In this document: positions 1 to 5,849 of the stretch, piece after piece
How the letters are laid out: the number at the start of each line of letters is the position of its first letter
Numbering within the stretch: the first letter of the stretch is position 1
From: Actinomycetes bacterium
Lineage (GTDB): Bacteria; Actinomycetota; Acidimicrobiia; Acidimicrobiales; RAAP-2
Direction of reading: 5' to 3'
Length of the DNA stretch: 7,991 nt
Assembly: GCA_021787255.1 (NCBI GenBank)
Contig: JAJYMD010000207.1
Location: 1 to 7,991, forward strand
Program-made: the position numbers and the translations under genes
Notes under the pieces: model-generated
Database searches by the model: none
Told to the model about the DNA's origin: nothing
What the model saw: the letters and a program-made list of their open reading frames with translations, nothing else

Positions 1-2
1 TC

Positions 3-194
3 GAGCGCGCACGCGGCAACCGCGCGACCCCGTCTGCCGCTCCCCCCCCGCCCGCCGCGCCCGCCGTTCCGGCCACGTCGGCGCGTCAGGCGGAGCTTCT
101 GCGCCGGGGGAGCCGCAAGGCCGGTGCCCGTCACAAAGACGAAAGCGCTGCGCTCGAGGGACTGCTCCGGCCTCTCGTGCGGTCCAGCACCTGA
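3..194 (+). CDS. C-terminal fragment of an unidentified protein (5' end outside window)
   Basis: An open frame runs from the left edge to a TGA at 192-194 and gives about 63 residues with no start inside the window. The first part is Ala/Pro-rich and looks like a linker. The end is a charged, probably helical tail containing RHKDESAALEGLLRPLV. Third codon positions are mostly G or C, as expected for a real gene here, and the stop lies 13 bases before the end of the converging phosphatase gene, which is tidy gene-end spacing. I recognise no family and propose no function. A run of eight C at 42-49 lies inside the frame, so a single base-count error there would alter the N-terminal part of the fragment. 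It could also be chance, since open frames are common at this GC content. Confidence 0.45.
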   Translation, partial: ERARGNRATPSAAPPPPAAPAVPATSARQAELLRRGSRKAGARHKDESAALEGLLRPLVRSST

Positions 195-207
195 ACGCCC
201 GAGCGGG

Positions 208-783
208 CTACAGGTCCGCCACCACGTTCCAGCGCGAGACGACCGGCACCCCATGCTCCCAGCCGAGCTGGCACACCGCGCCGGCCCCGAGCGCGAGCAG
301 GCGGCCGCCAGCAGGTGGCAGCCCCACCCATCGGGCCGCCAGCACCCGCAGGAGGTGGCCATGAGAGAACAGGACCACGTCGCCGCCGGCCTCCCGTGCC
401 CGCTCGAGCACGCGATCGGCTCGGCGCCCGACCTCCGACGCGGACTCCCCGCCCGGGACACCGTCCTCCCACAGCGTCCAGCCCGGACGCTCCGCACGGA
501 TCTCCTCGATCGTCCTGCCCTCGTAGGCGCCGTAGTCCCATTCGACCAGGTCGTCGCAGAGCTCGGCACGTTCGCCGAAACCGGCGAGCCTGCAGGTCTC
601 GAGCGCTCGCACGAGCGGGCTCGTGAGCACGAGCGCCGGGTGGGCGACCTCGCGGCAGAGCAAGCGCCCTGCGGTCTCGGCCTCGGCGCGCCCTTTGGGG
701 AGCAGCGGCACGTTCGTGCGGCCGGTGTGCCGACCCGACTCGCTCCACTCCGTCTCGCCATGCCGCACCAGCCAGACCTCCAT
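208..783 (-). CDS. Histidine phosphatase family protein (phosphoglycerate mutase-like)
   Basis: This 191-residue protein belongs to the histidine phosphatase superfamily, cytosolic enzymes that remove phosphate through a phospho-histidine intermediate. The signature LVRHGETEW lies at residues 5-13, with the nucleophile His8. Other family active-site residues are visible: Arg59 in SPLVRALET, Glu81 in VEWDYG, and the second histidine His141 in FSHGH. The stretch [12 protein letters not shown] (16-27) resembles the sugar-bisphosphatase branch typified by yeast SHB17, so a sugar-phosphate substrate is possible, but the substrate cannot be fixed from sequence. Length is normal for compact bacterial members. 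I chose the ATG at 783 because it places the motif at the extreme N-terminus, as is usual. No good ribosome site precedes it, and GTG codons 7 and 9 codons upstream are alternatives. The gene converges on the fragment at the left edge. Confidence 0.9.
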   Translation of the reverse strand: MEVWLVRHGETEWSESGRHTGRTNVPLLPKGRAEAETAGRLLCREVAHPALVLTSPLVRALETCRLAGFGERAELCDDLVEWDYGAYEGRTIEEIRAERPGWTLWEDGVPGGESASEVGRRADRVLERAREAGGDVVLFSHGHLLRVLAARWVGLPPAGGRLLALGAGAVCQLGWEHGVPVVSRWNVVADL

Positions 784-1135
784 GGGCGCGAGGTCAGCAC
801 CCACCGGCACCGGCCGCAAGCCGGGCTCCCCCCGGGATCTGGCCGCCGAGGAGCCGGCCGCCACGCAAGCCCTGGCGAAAGCGGCCCCTCGGCACGGAAT
901 GACACGGGAGGCATGGGCGTTGTACCGGACGAAGCGCCAGAGGCCGAGCCGGTTCGCGCGGACCGCGCGAGGCGTGGCTGCTGCAGGATGGGGAGGGACC
1001 ATCCGAAGAACCAAGGAACAGAAGAACCACGGCACAGCAAGACGAGCGAGAGGTCGACGACGAAGGACCCCGCGAGGCGAAGGAGTCCTCGGGTTCCACG
1101 ACACGACGAGCACGGAGAGTGACGGCCCGCACACC
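784..1135. other. Intergenic region between divergent phosphatase and sigma-factor genes
   Basis: About 350 bases separate two divergently transcribed genes, so promoters for both should lie here. I see no convincing TTGACA/TATAAT pair on either strand: TA dinucleotides are almost absent, the only one being in TTGTAC near 920. From about 1000 to 1120 the plus strand is A- and purine-rich with few T, which resembles the untranslated leader of the sigma gene. The one clear structure is the dyad at 954-970, listed separately. Open frames crossing the region, including one from an ATG at 913 to 1122, lack coding signatures. No RNA gene was recognised. Confidence 0.6.
954..970. promoter_or_regulatory. 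Perfect 17-base inverted repeat, candidate operator
   Basis: The sequence TCGCGCGG-A-CCGCGCGA is a perfect dyad with 8-base arms around a single central A. It lies 165 bases before the sigma-factor start and 170 bases before the phosphatase start, inside the shared upstream region. A one-base loop is too tight for an RNA hairpin with full arms, so if it works it is more likely a binding site for a dimeric regulator. Alternating CG is frequent at this GC content, so chance remains possible. Confidence 0.3.
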
Positions 1136-1987
1136 ATGAGCACCACGACCAAGAGCAGCGCAATCACGACCGACAGCCTCGGTCTGCTCCTTCGGGACCT
1201 CGATCGATTCCCGATGCCCGACCACGAGCAGCAGATCGAGCTCGCGAAGCGAGTCGCGGCCGGCGACGAGGAGGCGCGCAAGCAGATGGTGGCAGCCAAT
1301 CTCCGGCTCGTCGTCCACTGGGCTCGCCGGTACCAGGACCGCGGCGTGGACCTGGCGGACCTCGTCCAGGAAGGCACCTTCGGGCTCCTGCGCGCGGTGG
1401 AGAAGTTCGACTGGGAGCGCGGCTTCCGGTTCTCCACCTATGCGACGTGGTGGATCCGCCAGGCGCTCCAGCGCGCGGTCCAGCAGCACGGACGCACGAT
1501 CCGCATCCCCCTCGAGGTGGGCGAGCGCCTCCAGCGGCTCGACGCGATCACCGCCGAGCTCGCGGGCCAGCTCGGACGCCAACCCACCGACCAGGAGCTG
1601 ACCGAGGTGACCGGCATGACCCTCGAGGAACGGCGGAGCCTCGAGGACGTGGCGCGCGTCACGGCGAGCCTCGACCAGCCTGCGGCCGTGGACTCGTCCA
1701 CCTCGCTCGGCGAGCTCGTGGCGCCGGACGACGAGAATTGGGCCGAGGAGGTCGACCGCAAGCTCGTCTTCGAGCGGATCCGCGACGCGATGGACCGCCT
1801 GCCGGAGCTGCAGCGCGACGTCCTGCGGTTGCGTTTCGGCTTCAACGGCGACACTCCCGCGTCGCTGCAGACGACCGCAGAGCGGCTCGGGGTCGGGGTC
1901 CGCAGGGTGCGGAGGGCCGAGGAGGAGGCGCTCGCCGCGCTCTCGGCGGACGGCGCGGTCGTGGGCGCACAGGACGCCGCGGCCTGA
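1136..1987 (+). CDS. RNA polymerase sigma-70 family factor with divergent region 4.2
   Basis: This 283-residue protein directs RNA polymerase to a promoter set. Region 1.2 is at residues 13-45. Region 2 is about 46-116 and includes [22 protein letters not shown] and the melting motif [13 protein letters not shown], with all melting aromatics kept. Region 3 starts at TIRIP (121-125). Region 4 is about 207-270. It has no region 1.1, and the architecture is that of primary-like group 2 or 3 sigma factors. The recognition helix is odd: where the family reads GVTRERIRQIE, residues 252-262 read [11 protein letters not shown], and the position matching E. coli Thr440 in region 2.4 is Gln112. It therefore probably reads non-standard promoters and is an alternative factor, not the housekeeping one. 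I chose ATG 1136 because region 1.2 follows at once. A purine-rich GGAGAG lies 17 bases upstream, which is long for a ribosome site. No anti-sigma gene is adjacent. Confidence 0.93.
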   Translation: MSTTTKSSAITTDSLGLLLRDLDRFPMPDHEQQIELAKRVAAGDEEARKQMVAANLRLVVHWARRYQDRGVDLADLVQEGTFGLLRAVEKFDWERGFRFSTYATWWIRQALQRAVQQHGRTIRIPLEVGERLQRLDAITAELAGQLGRQPTDQELTEVTGMTLEERRSLEDVARVTASLDQPAAVDSSTSLGELVAPDDENWAEEVDRKLVFERIRDAMDRLPELQRDVLRLRFGFNGDTPASLQTTAERLGVGVRRVRRAEEEALAALSADGAVVGAQDAAA

Positions 1988-1988
1988 T

Positions 1989-2963
1989 TCAACGGGTGCC
2001 GGCCGTTCCCTCCAGCACGGCACGCAGGTCCGGGGGCAGCGGCGACGTCCAGCTCATCGGGGCTCCGGTGACAGGGTGGGAGATCGACAACGCAGTGGCG
2101 TGCAGGAAGACCCGTCCCGCAGGGAGCACCCTGGGCGACTGCGCCCCGTAGCGGTCGTCCCCGACCACCGGGTGGCCGATCGCGGCGAGATGCACCCGGA
2201 TCTGATGGGTCCGACCCGTCTCGAGGGTGCACGCGAGGAGCGATGCGGGGCGTGTGACCCGGCCGAGAGGGCCGAAGAGGTGATCGAACCGGCCCACGAC
2301 GGCGTAGCCCGTCCGCGCCGCGCGACCCGCGGGGGTCACCGCCATCTTCGTGGGCGTCCTCGCCGAGCGACCCACGGGCGCGTCGACGATGCCGCGGTCG
2401 TCCGCGACGATCCCTGTCACGAGCGCCAGGTACCTCCGCCCGACGGCACGAGCGCTCATCTGGGCGACGAGCGATCGGTACGCGACCGCCGACATCGCGA
2501 CGACGAGCAGCCCGGAGGTCCCCTTGTCGAGCCTGTGGACCACGCCCGGGCGCGCCGGATCGGAGATCGACCCGAGGTCGGCGATCTCGGGATGACGCGC
2601 GAGCAGGCCGGCGATCAGCGTCCCTTCACGCGTGCCAGCCCCAGGATGCACCACCACCCCGGCAGGCTTGTCGACCACGACGAGATCCCCGTCTTCGTAG
2701 AGCACCTCGAAGGGCACGCTCGCGTCGGGCTCGAGCGGGACGCTCACCGCGGGGAGCTGCGCGAGCAGCTCGCTGCCCGCGGCGAGCGGCGCGCTGCGGT
2801 GCACGACGGGTCGCCCGTCGACGCGCACGCGTCCGCAGTCGACGAGCGCCGCGGCAGCGGACCTCGACAGGCCGGTGAGGACCGACACCGCTCGGTCCAG
2901 GCGCATGCCGGCGAGCGCTTGCGGCACCGTCACGACGAGCGGCGCCTGCGGCTCGCCGCTCAT
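1989..2963 (-). CDS. rluD: RluA/RluD-family 23S rRNA pseudouridine synthase
   Basis: This 324-residue enzyme converts specific uridines of large-subunit rRNA to pseudouridine. An S4-like RNA-binding domain occupies about residues 17-65 (from MRLDRAVSVLTGLSRSAA). The catalytic domain follows, with YEDGDLVVVDKPAGVVVHPG at 89-108 and the catalytic motif HRLDKGTSGLLV at 143-154, where Asp146 is the nucleophile. The late motif LETGRTHQIRVHLA (248-261) is also intact. Length is normal. The ATG at 2963-2961 overlaps the lspA stop in an ATGA arrangement, which argues for coupled translation and fixes the start. The target position cannot be told from sequence; RluD itself modifies helix 69 and relatives hit other sites. 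The stop is one base from the stop of the converging sigma gene, so there is no room for a separate terminator between them. Confidence 0.93.
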   Translation of the reverse strand: MSGEPQAPLVVTVPQALAGMRLDRAVSVLTGLSRSAAAALVDCGRVRVDGRPVVHRSAPLAAGSELLAQLPAVSVPLEPDASVPFEVLYEDGDLVVVDKPAGVVVHPGAGTREGTLIAGLLARHPEIADLGSISDPARPGVVHRLDKGTSGLLVVAMSAVAYRSLVAQMSARAVGRRYLALVTGIVADDRGIVDAPVGRSARTPTKMAVTPAGRAARTGYAVVGRFDHLFGPLGRVTRPASLLACTLETGRTHQIRVHLAAIGHPVVGDDRYGAQSPRVLPAGRVFLHATALSISHPVTGAPMSWTSPLPPDLRAVLEGTAGTR

Positions 2964-3523
2964 CGGACCGACGACGGGCGGGAGCTCGGACTGCGCCGGT
3001 CCGACCCCTCGCGGTCCGGCGCGCGCGTGCGCGCTCCGGGCGCGGCGAGCTCCCCGCGCTCGTCTGCGCCGGCAACGCGCGGCGGGAACAGGATCGCCAC
3101 GACGAGGAGGACTACCCCGACGGTGATGCACGCGTCGGCGACATTGAACGTCGGCCAGTGGCTGAGGGTCACGAAGTCCACGACGTCTCCGCGGTGGCCG
3201 CGCAGCACGCGGTCGGCGAGGTTGCCGAGCGCGCCTCCGAGGACCAACCCGTAGGCGACGGCGAGAAGGGTTCGCCGGGCACGCCAGGCGAGCCAGCCCA
3301 CCACGAGGAGGAGGATCGCCACGACGGGAACGAGCCAGTCCCCTGCGCCACCGAAGAGGCTGAACGCGGTCCCAGAGTTGTACGCGAGCCCAAAGCCCAG
3401 AGGACCTGCGAGCCGGACGCGGTGGTGCAGGTCGGCGAGCGCCCACGAGGTGGTGGCCTGGTCGGCCGCGACCACCGTCGCCGTGACGACGGCAGTGACG
3501 AGGAGGCGTCGGCGCCGTGCCAT
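2960..3523 (-). CDS. lspA: Prolipoprotein signal peptidase (signal peptidase II)
   Basis: This 187-residue membrane aspartyl protease cuts signal peptides from lipid-modified prolipoproteins. Four hydrophobic segments are visible, at about residues 7-22, 63-79, 84-102 and 131-146. Family motifs are intact: FGLAYNSGTAFSLF (44-57), GNLADRVLRG (100-109) with catalytic Asp104, and FNVADACI (126-133) with catalytic Asp130. After the last membrane segment there is a charged tail of about 40 residues (148-187) beyond the catalytic core, probably disordered and cytoplasmic. The start ATG shares its A with the stop of the upstream zinc-finger gene (TGATG), and its own stop overlaps the rluD start, so it sits in the middle of a tightly coupled trio. 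The lspA-rluD pairing is widely conserved in bacteria. Confidence 0.95.
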   Translation of the reverse strand: MARRRRLLVTAVVTATVVAADQATTSWALADLHHRVRLAGPLGFGLAYNSGTAFSLFGGAGDWLVPVVAILLLVVGWLAWRARRTLLAVAYGLVLGGALGNLADRVLRGHRGDVVDFVTLSHWPTFNVADACITVGVVLLVVAILFPPRVAGADERGELAAPGARTRAPDREGSDRRSPSSRPSSVR

Positions 3524-4491
3524 CAGCGTCGCGACAACCCTCCGCTCTTGCAGGCGACGCAGAGCCGTGCGTAGGGCAGCGCCTTCAGCCTTGGCTTGGG
3601 AATGGGCTGGCCGCACCGCTCGCACACGCCGTAGGTGCCGTCCGCGATCTTCGCGAGCGCGGCATCGATCTCCCCGACGGCGGCCAGCGCCTGCGCCGAC
3701 AGGGCGAGGTCGCGCTCGCGGTCGACCGTCACGGTTCCCCCCTCTCCGGACTCCTCGTCGAACTGGACGTCCCCGGGCTCGCGCTCTTGCGCGAGCGAGT
3801 CCGCCTCCGCCTTCAAGTCGGACGCCTGCGCGAGGTAGACGCTTCGCTCGGTCTCGAGCAGCTGGCGCTGCTCGGCCAGGAACTTCTCGTCCTGGGCGTA
3901 TGGCCCCCTGGGGGAGTCGGGTGCACGCCGGCTCCCCGCCCTCCTGCGGGCCGTGGAGCTCTTCGTGTCCGCGCTCTTCGTGTCCGCGCTCTTCGTGTCC
4001 GCGCTCTTCGTGTCCGCGCTCTTCGTGTCCGCGCTCTTCGTGTCCGCGCTCTTCGTGTCCGCCGAGGTCACTGCCGTCTGCACCGACTCCTTCGTGAGCT
4101 GCTCGCTGGTTTCCTTCGAGGCTGGCTTCCTGGCGGCCCTCGCCTTCGTCGCGCTCGCGCCGTGCGCGGACACGTCCGGTCGCTCGCTCGTGGGCTGCCG
4201 AGCGGCCTCTGCACGACGTGCAGTGGGTGCGTGGACGCGTGGGTGCTCGCCGGCCGACTTCGGCAGGGCGGTCCTGGCCTTACGGGCGGCGCCGGCGTCG
4301 CCCGCCGGGCCGCCGCCGACCTTACCGCTTCCGGCTCCCTCCGCAGTCCGCGTGGGCGCCTTCTTCTTCGACTTCTTCGAGGCGACAGAAGTGCTCGACG
4401 CGTTCTTCCCGGGCTTCCCGGGATGCGCCACCTGCGCTGCCGACCGCGGCGCAGACGTTCCCGAGGAGCCGGCCGTGATCGCTGGCGTCAT
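3523..4491 (-). CDS. TraR/DksA-type zinc-finger protein with long Ala/Lys-rich N-terminal extension
   Basis: This 322-residue protein has two parts. The C-terminal part (about 198-322) is a TraR/DksA module: a helical region (201-236), a second helix (257-283) and a complete C4 zinc finger, CERC (290-293) and CVAC (311-314) separated by the canonical 17 residues. Such proteins act on RNA polymerase through its secondary channel. The DxxDxA tip motif of E. coli DksA is not recognisable; the helix junction instead is acidic and Gly-rich (236-256), so a DksA-like activity is not assured. The N-terminal 200 residues are low-complexity, rich in Ala, Lys, Ser, Thr and Arg, with a patch SKKSKKKA (38-45) and seven SADTK repeats (143-177). 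This tail looks disordered and could bind nucleic acid. E. coli DksA is only 151 residues. ATG 4491 follows a strong ribosome site at 4496-4505. The gene overlaps lspA by one base. Confidence 0.88.
   Translation of the reverse strand: MTPAITAGSSGTSAPRSAAQVAHPGKPGKNASSTSVASKKSKKKAPTRTAEGAGSGKVGGGPAGDAGAARKARTALPKSAGEHPRVHAPTARRAEAARQPTSERPDVSAHGASATKARAARKPASKETSEQLTKESVQTAVTSADTKSADTKSADTKSADTKSADTKSADTKSADTKSSTARRRAGSRRAPDSPRGPYAQDEKFLAEQRQLLETERSVYLAQASDLKAEADSLAQEREPGDVQFDEESGEGGTVTVDRERDLALSAQALAAVGEIDAALAKIADGTYGVCERCGQPIPKPRLKALPYARLCVACKSGGLSRR
3959..4063 (-). repeat. Seven-copy 15-base tandem repeat coding for SADTK units
   Basis: The plus-strand unit CTCTTCGTGTCCGCG occurs seven times head to tail, identical apart from the last base of the final copy. 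Read on the minus strand it codes for seven SADTK pentapeptides in the zinc-finger protein (residues 143-177). The unit is a multiple of three, so gain or loss of copies keeps the reading frame. Near-perfect DNA identity, including synonymous positions, indicates recent expansion by slippage or recombination. The mix of Asp and Lys makes the segment close to neutral, unlike the more basic flanks. Confidence 0.97.
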
Positions 4492-4495
4492 CTGT

Positions 4496-4505
4496 CCTCC
4501 TCTCC
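4496..4505 (-). promoter_or_regulatory. Strong ribosome-binding site of the zinc-finger gene
   Basis: The minus strand reads GGAGAGGAGG followed by ACAG and the ATG at 4491. This is the strongest ribosome site in the window and decides the start. A longer frame extends upstream to about 4617, but it has no comparable site and its extra residues are Arg-rich noise. Confidence 0.8.
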
Positions 4506-4513
4506 GCCCGCCT

Positions 4514-4543
4514 CGTCTGCGACAGGGACGTCTGCGACAGGGC
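4514..4543. repeat. Two-copy 15-base direct repeat in the zinc-finger gene leader
   Basis: The 14-base sequence CGTCTGCGACAGGG occurs twice in tandem with a 15-base period, at 4514-4527 and 4529-4542. It lies between the candidate promoter at 4565-4593 and the ribosome site, so it would be in the 5' leader of the transcript. It may be a binding site on DNA or RNA, or only a slippage product. Confidence 0.6.
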
Positions 4544-4564
4544 GCGCGATGGCGGGAGCCGGTG

Positions 4565-4593
4565 ACCCTAGCGGAGCGCGCAGGCCTCTTCAA
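4565..4593 (-). promoter_or_regulatory. Candidate promoter for the zinc-finger gene-lspA-rluD unit
   Basis: The minus strand has TTGAAG (4593-4588), a 17-base spacer, then TAGGGT (4570-4565). This fits the housekeeping pattern TTGACA/TATAAT in the most conserved positions with ideal spacing. Transcription would begin near 4558 and leave a leader of about 67 bases that contains the direct repeat and the ribosome site. It lies in the 147-base gap after divIVA, where a promoter is expected. No experimental support. Confidence 0.45.
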
Positions 4594-4638
4594 CCACCCC
4601 GACGGCCGAGCGACCACGGACCACCCTCGAAGAGGACC

Positions 4639-5658
4639 TCAGCCGTCGGGGCGCCTCTCGGGACGCCTCGCCTCGGCACCCCTCGCGTCGTCCTCGGTCC
4701 CGAGGAGACCACCGTTCGATGCACCGAGGCGCGCCCCGACGGGCGTCTGAGCCCGACCCGGTGCCGTCGTCGCCACCGGCAGAGCAGGGCTGGTCGGGAC
4801 GTCGCTCGTAGCCCGCCGCTCCGGAACGGGCGCAGGCCCCTGCTGGCGGGAGCCCGCCGCCCCCGGGAGGACTGCGGCGCCGGCAGTCACGCTCGCACCG
4901 CTCCGCCCCGCGCCGGCAGGCTCGGGTCTTCCGGCGCTCCCCACAGAGGCCCCTGACGTCGCGAGCTGAGCGGACCCTGCCGCCGCATCCTTCCCTGCGA
5001 CCTCGCTGGAGCCCCGGGTGGGCACGGCGACCATCCGCTCGTCGACCCAACGGAGCAGCTCGGTGAGCGACTCGCGGATCCTCGTCCGCTGCTCTTCGAG
5101 ATGCCTGCTCGTCGCCTCCACGTCGCTCGCCAGACGCGCCCGCGTCTCTTCGAGACGGGCGACCTCGTCTCGCCGCCGTTCCTCGGCCTCGGAGGCGATC
5201 TGGCGTGCGCGTGCCTCGGCCTCCGAGAGCAGCGCGCGTGCTCGCTCCTCGGCCCGGCTCACGACCTGCGCCGCCTCCGCTTCGCTCTCGCGTTTCGTCT
5301 GATCGACGAATTTCTGGGCGAGCAGCAACGTGCGCTGGAGCGTGTCCTCCGTCACCCCGCTCGCGACCACTGCGGGTTCGGCCGCATCGGAGGGCGCAGG
5401 AGCCGCCGGAGGCTGGAGCACGACAGTGCGCTCGCCCGGCGAGCGCTGGAGCTCGGCCTCGAGCTGGGCTATCCGCTCGACGGCATGACGCAGCCGTTCG
5501 TTGACGGTGCGGAGGCGATCCTGCACCTGCTCTGCCTCGACCGCCGCCTTCTCGAGGTACTCGTCGACTTCGTCGACGTTGTAGCCCTTCAGTCCGAGCC
5601 GGAACTCGACGGTACGCAACGTATCGAGGATCGATTGGGTCGGGGCGGCGTTGTCCAT
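4639..5658 (-). CDS. divIVA: DivIVA/Wag31-type polar growth and septum-site protein
   Basis: This 339-residue coiled-coil protein belongs to the DivIVA family, which senses curved membrane at poles and septa and recruits wall-synthesis and division partners. The N-terminal membrane-binding domain is clear: LRTVEFRLGLKGYNVDEVDEY (residues 14-34) matches the family's F-x2-GLRGY-x2-DEVDxFL signature. Coiled coils follow at about 36-73 and 104-212, split by a Pro/Ala-rich linker (82-97). From about 214 to the end is an Ala/Gly/Ser/Pro-rich tail of some 125 residues, likely disordered, where actinobacterial homologues carry variable sequence. The position after sepF and yggT is typical of Actinomycetota. 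I chose ATG 5658 because the conserved domain begins directly after it. No ribosome site precedes it, and a TACACT hexamer only 8 bases upstream suggests a leaderless transcript. A GTG at 5682 is an alternative start. Confidence 0.93.
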   Translation of the reverse strand: MDNAAPTQSILDTLRTVEFRLGLKGYNVDEVDEYLEKAAVEAEQVQDRLRTVNERLRHAVERIAQLEAELQRSPGERTVVLQPPAAPAPSDAAEPAVVASGVTEDTLQRTLLLAQKFVDQTKRESEAEAAQVVSRAEERARALLSEAEARARQIASEAEERRRDEVARLEETRARLASDVEATSRHLEEQRTRIRESLTELLRWVDERMVAVPTRGSSEVAGKDAAAGSAQLATSGASVGSAGRPEPAGAGRSGASVTAGAAVLPGAAGSRQQGPAPVPERRATSDVPTSPALPVATTAPGRAQTPVGARLGASNGGLLGTEDDARGAEARRPERRPDG

Positions 5659-5660
5659 GC

Positions 5661-5677
5661 GGGAGAAGTGTACTCCC
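5661..5677 (-). promoter_or_regulatory. Candidate -10 element of divIVA inside a short inverted repeat
   Basis: On the minus strand TACACT (5672-5667) fits the TAnnnT -10 pattern and ends 8 bases before the divIVA ATG, so transcription would start at or next to the A of the start codon. The hexamer sits in the spacer of the inverted repeat GGGAG-N7-CTCCC (5661-5677), which could be a regulator site covering the -10. No TTGACA-like -35 is seen at the right distance, which keeps confidence low. The absence of any ribosome site before divIVA supports the idea. Confidence 0.35.
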
Positions 5678-5769
5678 ACGGTCCTTTCCAGCCTGGGATG
5701 GTCTGGGACGATCACGGACGGCCGCGGACTTCCGGCACGCGCGAGGGGCGCGCAGAGCACCAGAGCATC

Positions 5770-5849
5770 GGGCGCGACACGAAGGAAGTGCGGGTCAGGC
5801 GCGCAGCAGCGGGCGCGACGAAGGAAGTGCGGGTCAGGCGCGCAGCAGC
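5770..5849. repeat. Tandem duplication of the yggT 3' end
   Basis: Two adjacent copies, 5770-5810 (41 bases) and 5811-5849 (39 bases), are identical except for a two-base CA present only in the first. The right copy contains the last codons and TGA of yggT; the left copy is a duplicate lying downstream of the gene. The two TGA codons (at 5834 and 5795) are 39 bases apart and in the same frame, so readthrough of the first would add 12 residues and repeat the ending PLLRA. It fills part of the 175-base gap before divIVA. Confidence 0.95.

Noticed and set aside
913..1122. Small plus-strand frame of 69 codons beginning [10 protein letters not shown]
   Set aside because: A purine-rich GGGAGG precedes the ATG but with only one base between them. 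The product is Arg-rich and low in complexity, and third-position GC falls along its length.
623..1135. In-frame upstream extension of the sigma-factor frame
   Set aside because: It has no family similarity, overlaps the phosphatase gene, and the conserved region 1.2 begins right after ATG 1136.
784..1135. Riboswitch or small RNA in the large intergenic region
   Set aside because: I recognised no conserved riboswitch core and no terminator hairpin with a T-run; only the short dyad stands out.
3959..4063. CRISPR array
   Set aside because: The units abut with no spacers and are in frame within a coding sequence.
3953..4750. Plus-strand frame reading the tandem repeat as LFVSA units, which resembles a hydrophobic membrane protein
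   Set aside because: The hydrophobicity is only the complement of SADTK codons. No ribosome site or family motif was found, and the minus strand gene is well supported.
3517..4956. Long plus-strand open frame of about 480 codons opposite the zinc-finger and divIVA genes
   Set aside because: It reads the repeat as Arg/Ala/Leu strings with no domain, while the minus strand carries an intact zinc finger and DivIVA motifs over the same bases. It is a high-GC antisense shadow.
5739..5753. GC hairpin (GCGCG-N5-CGCGC) downstream of yggT as a terminator
   Set aside because: The stem has only five base pairs and no T-run follows on the minus strand. In this GC context such stems are frequent.
5770..5849. 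Direct repeats as attachment-site or insertion-sequence footprints
   Set aside because: No transposase, integrase or foreign segment lies between or beside the copies, and they are directly adjacent, which fits simple tandem duplication.
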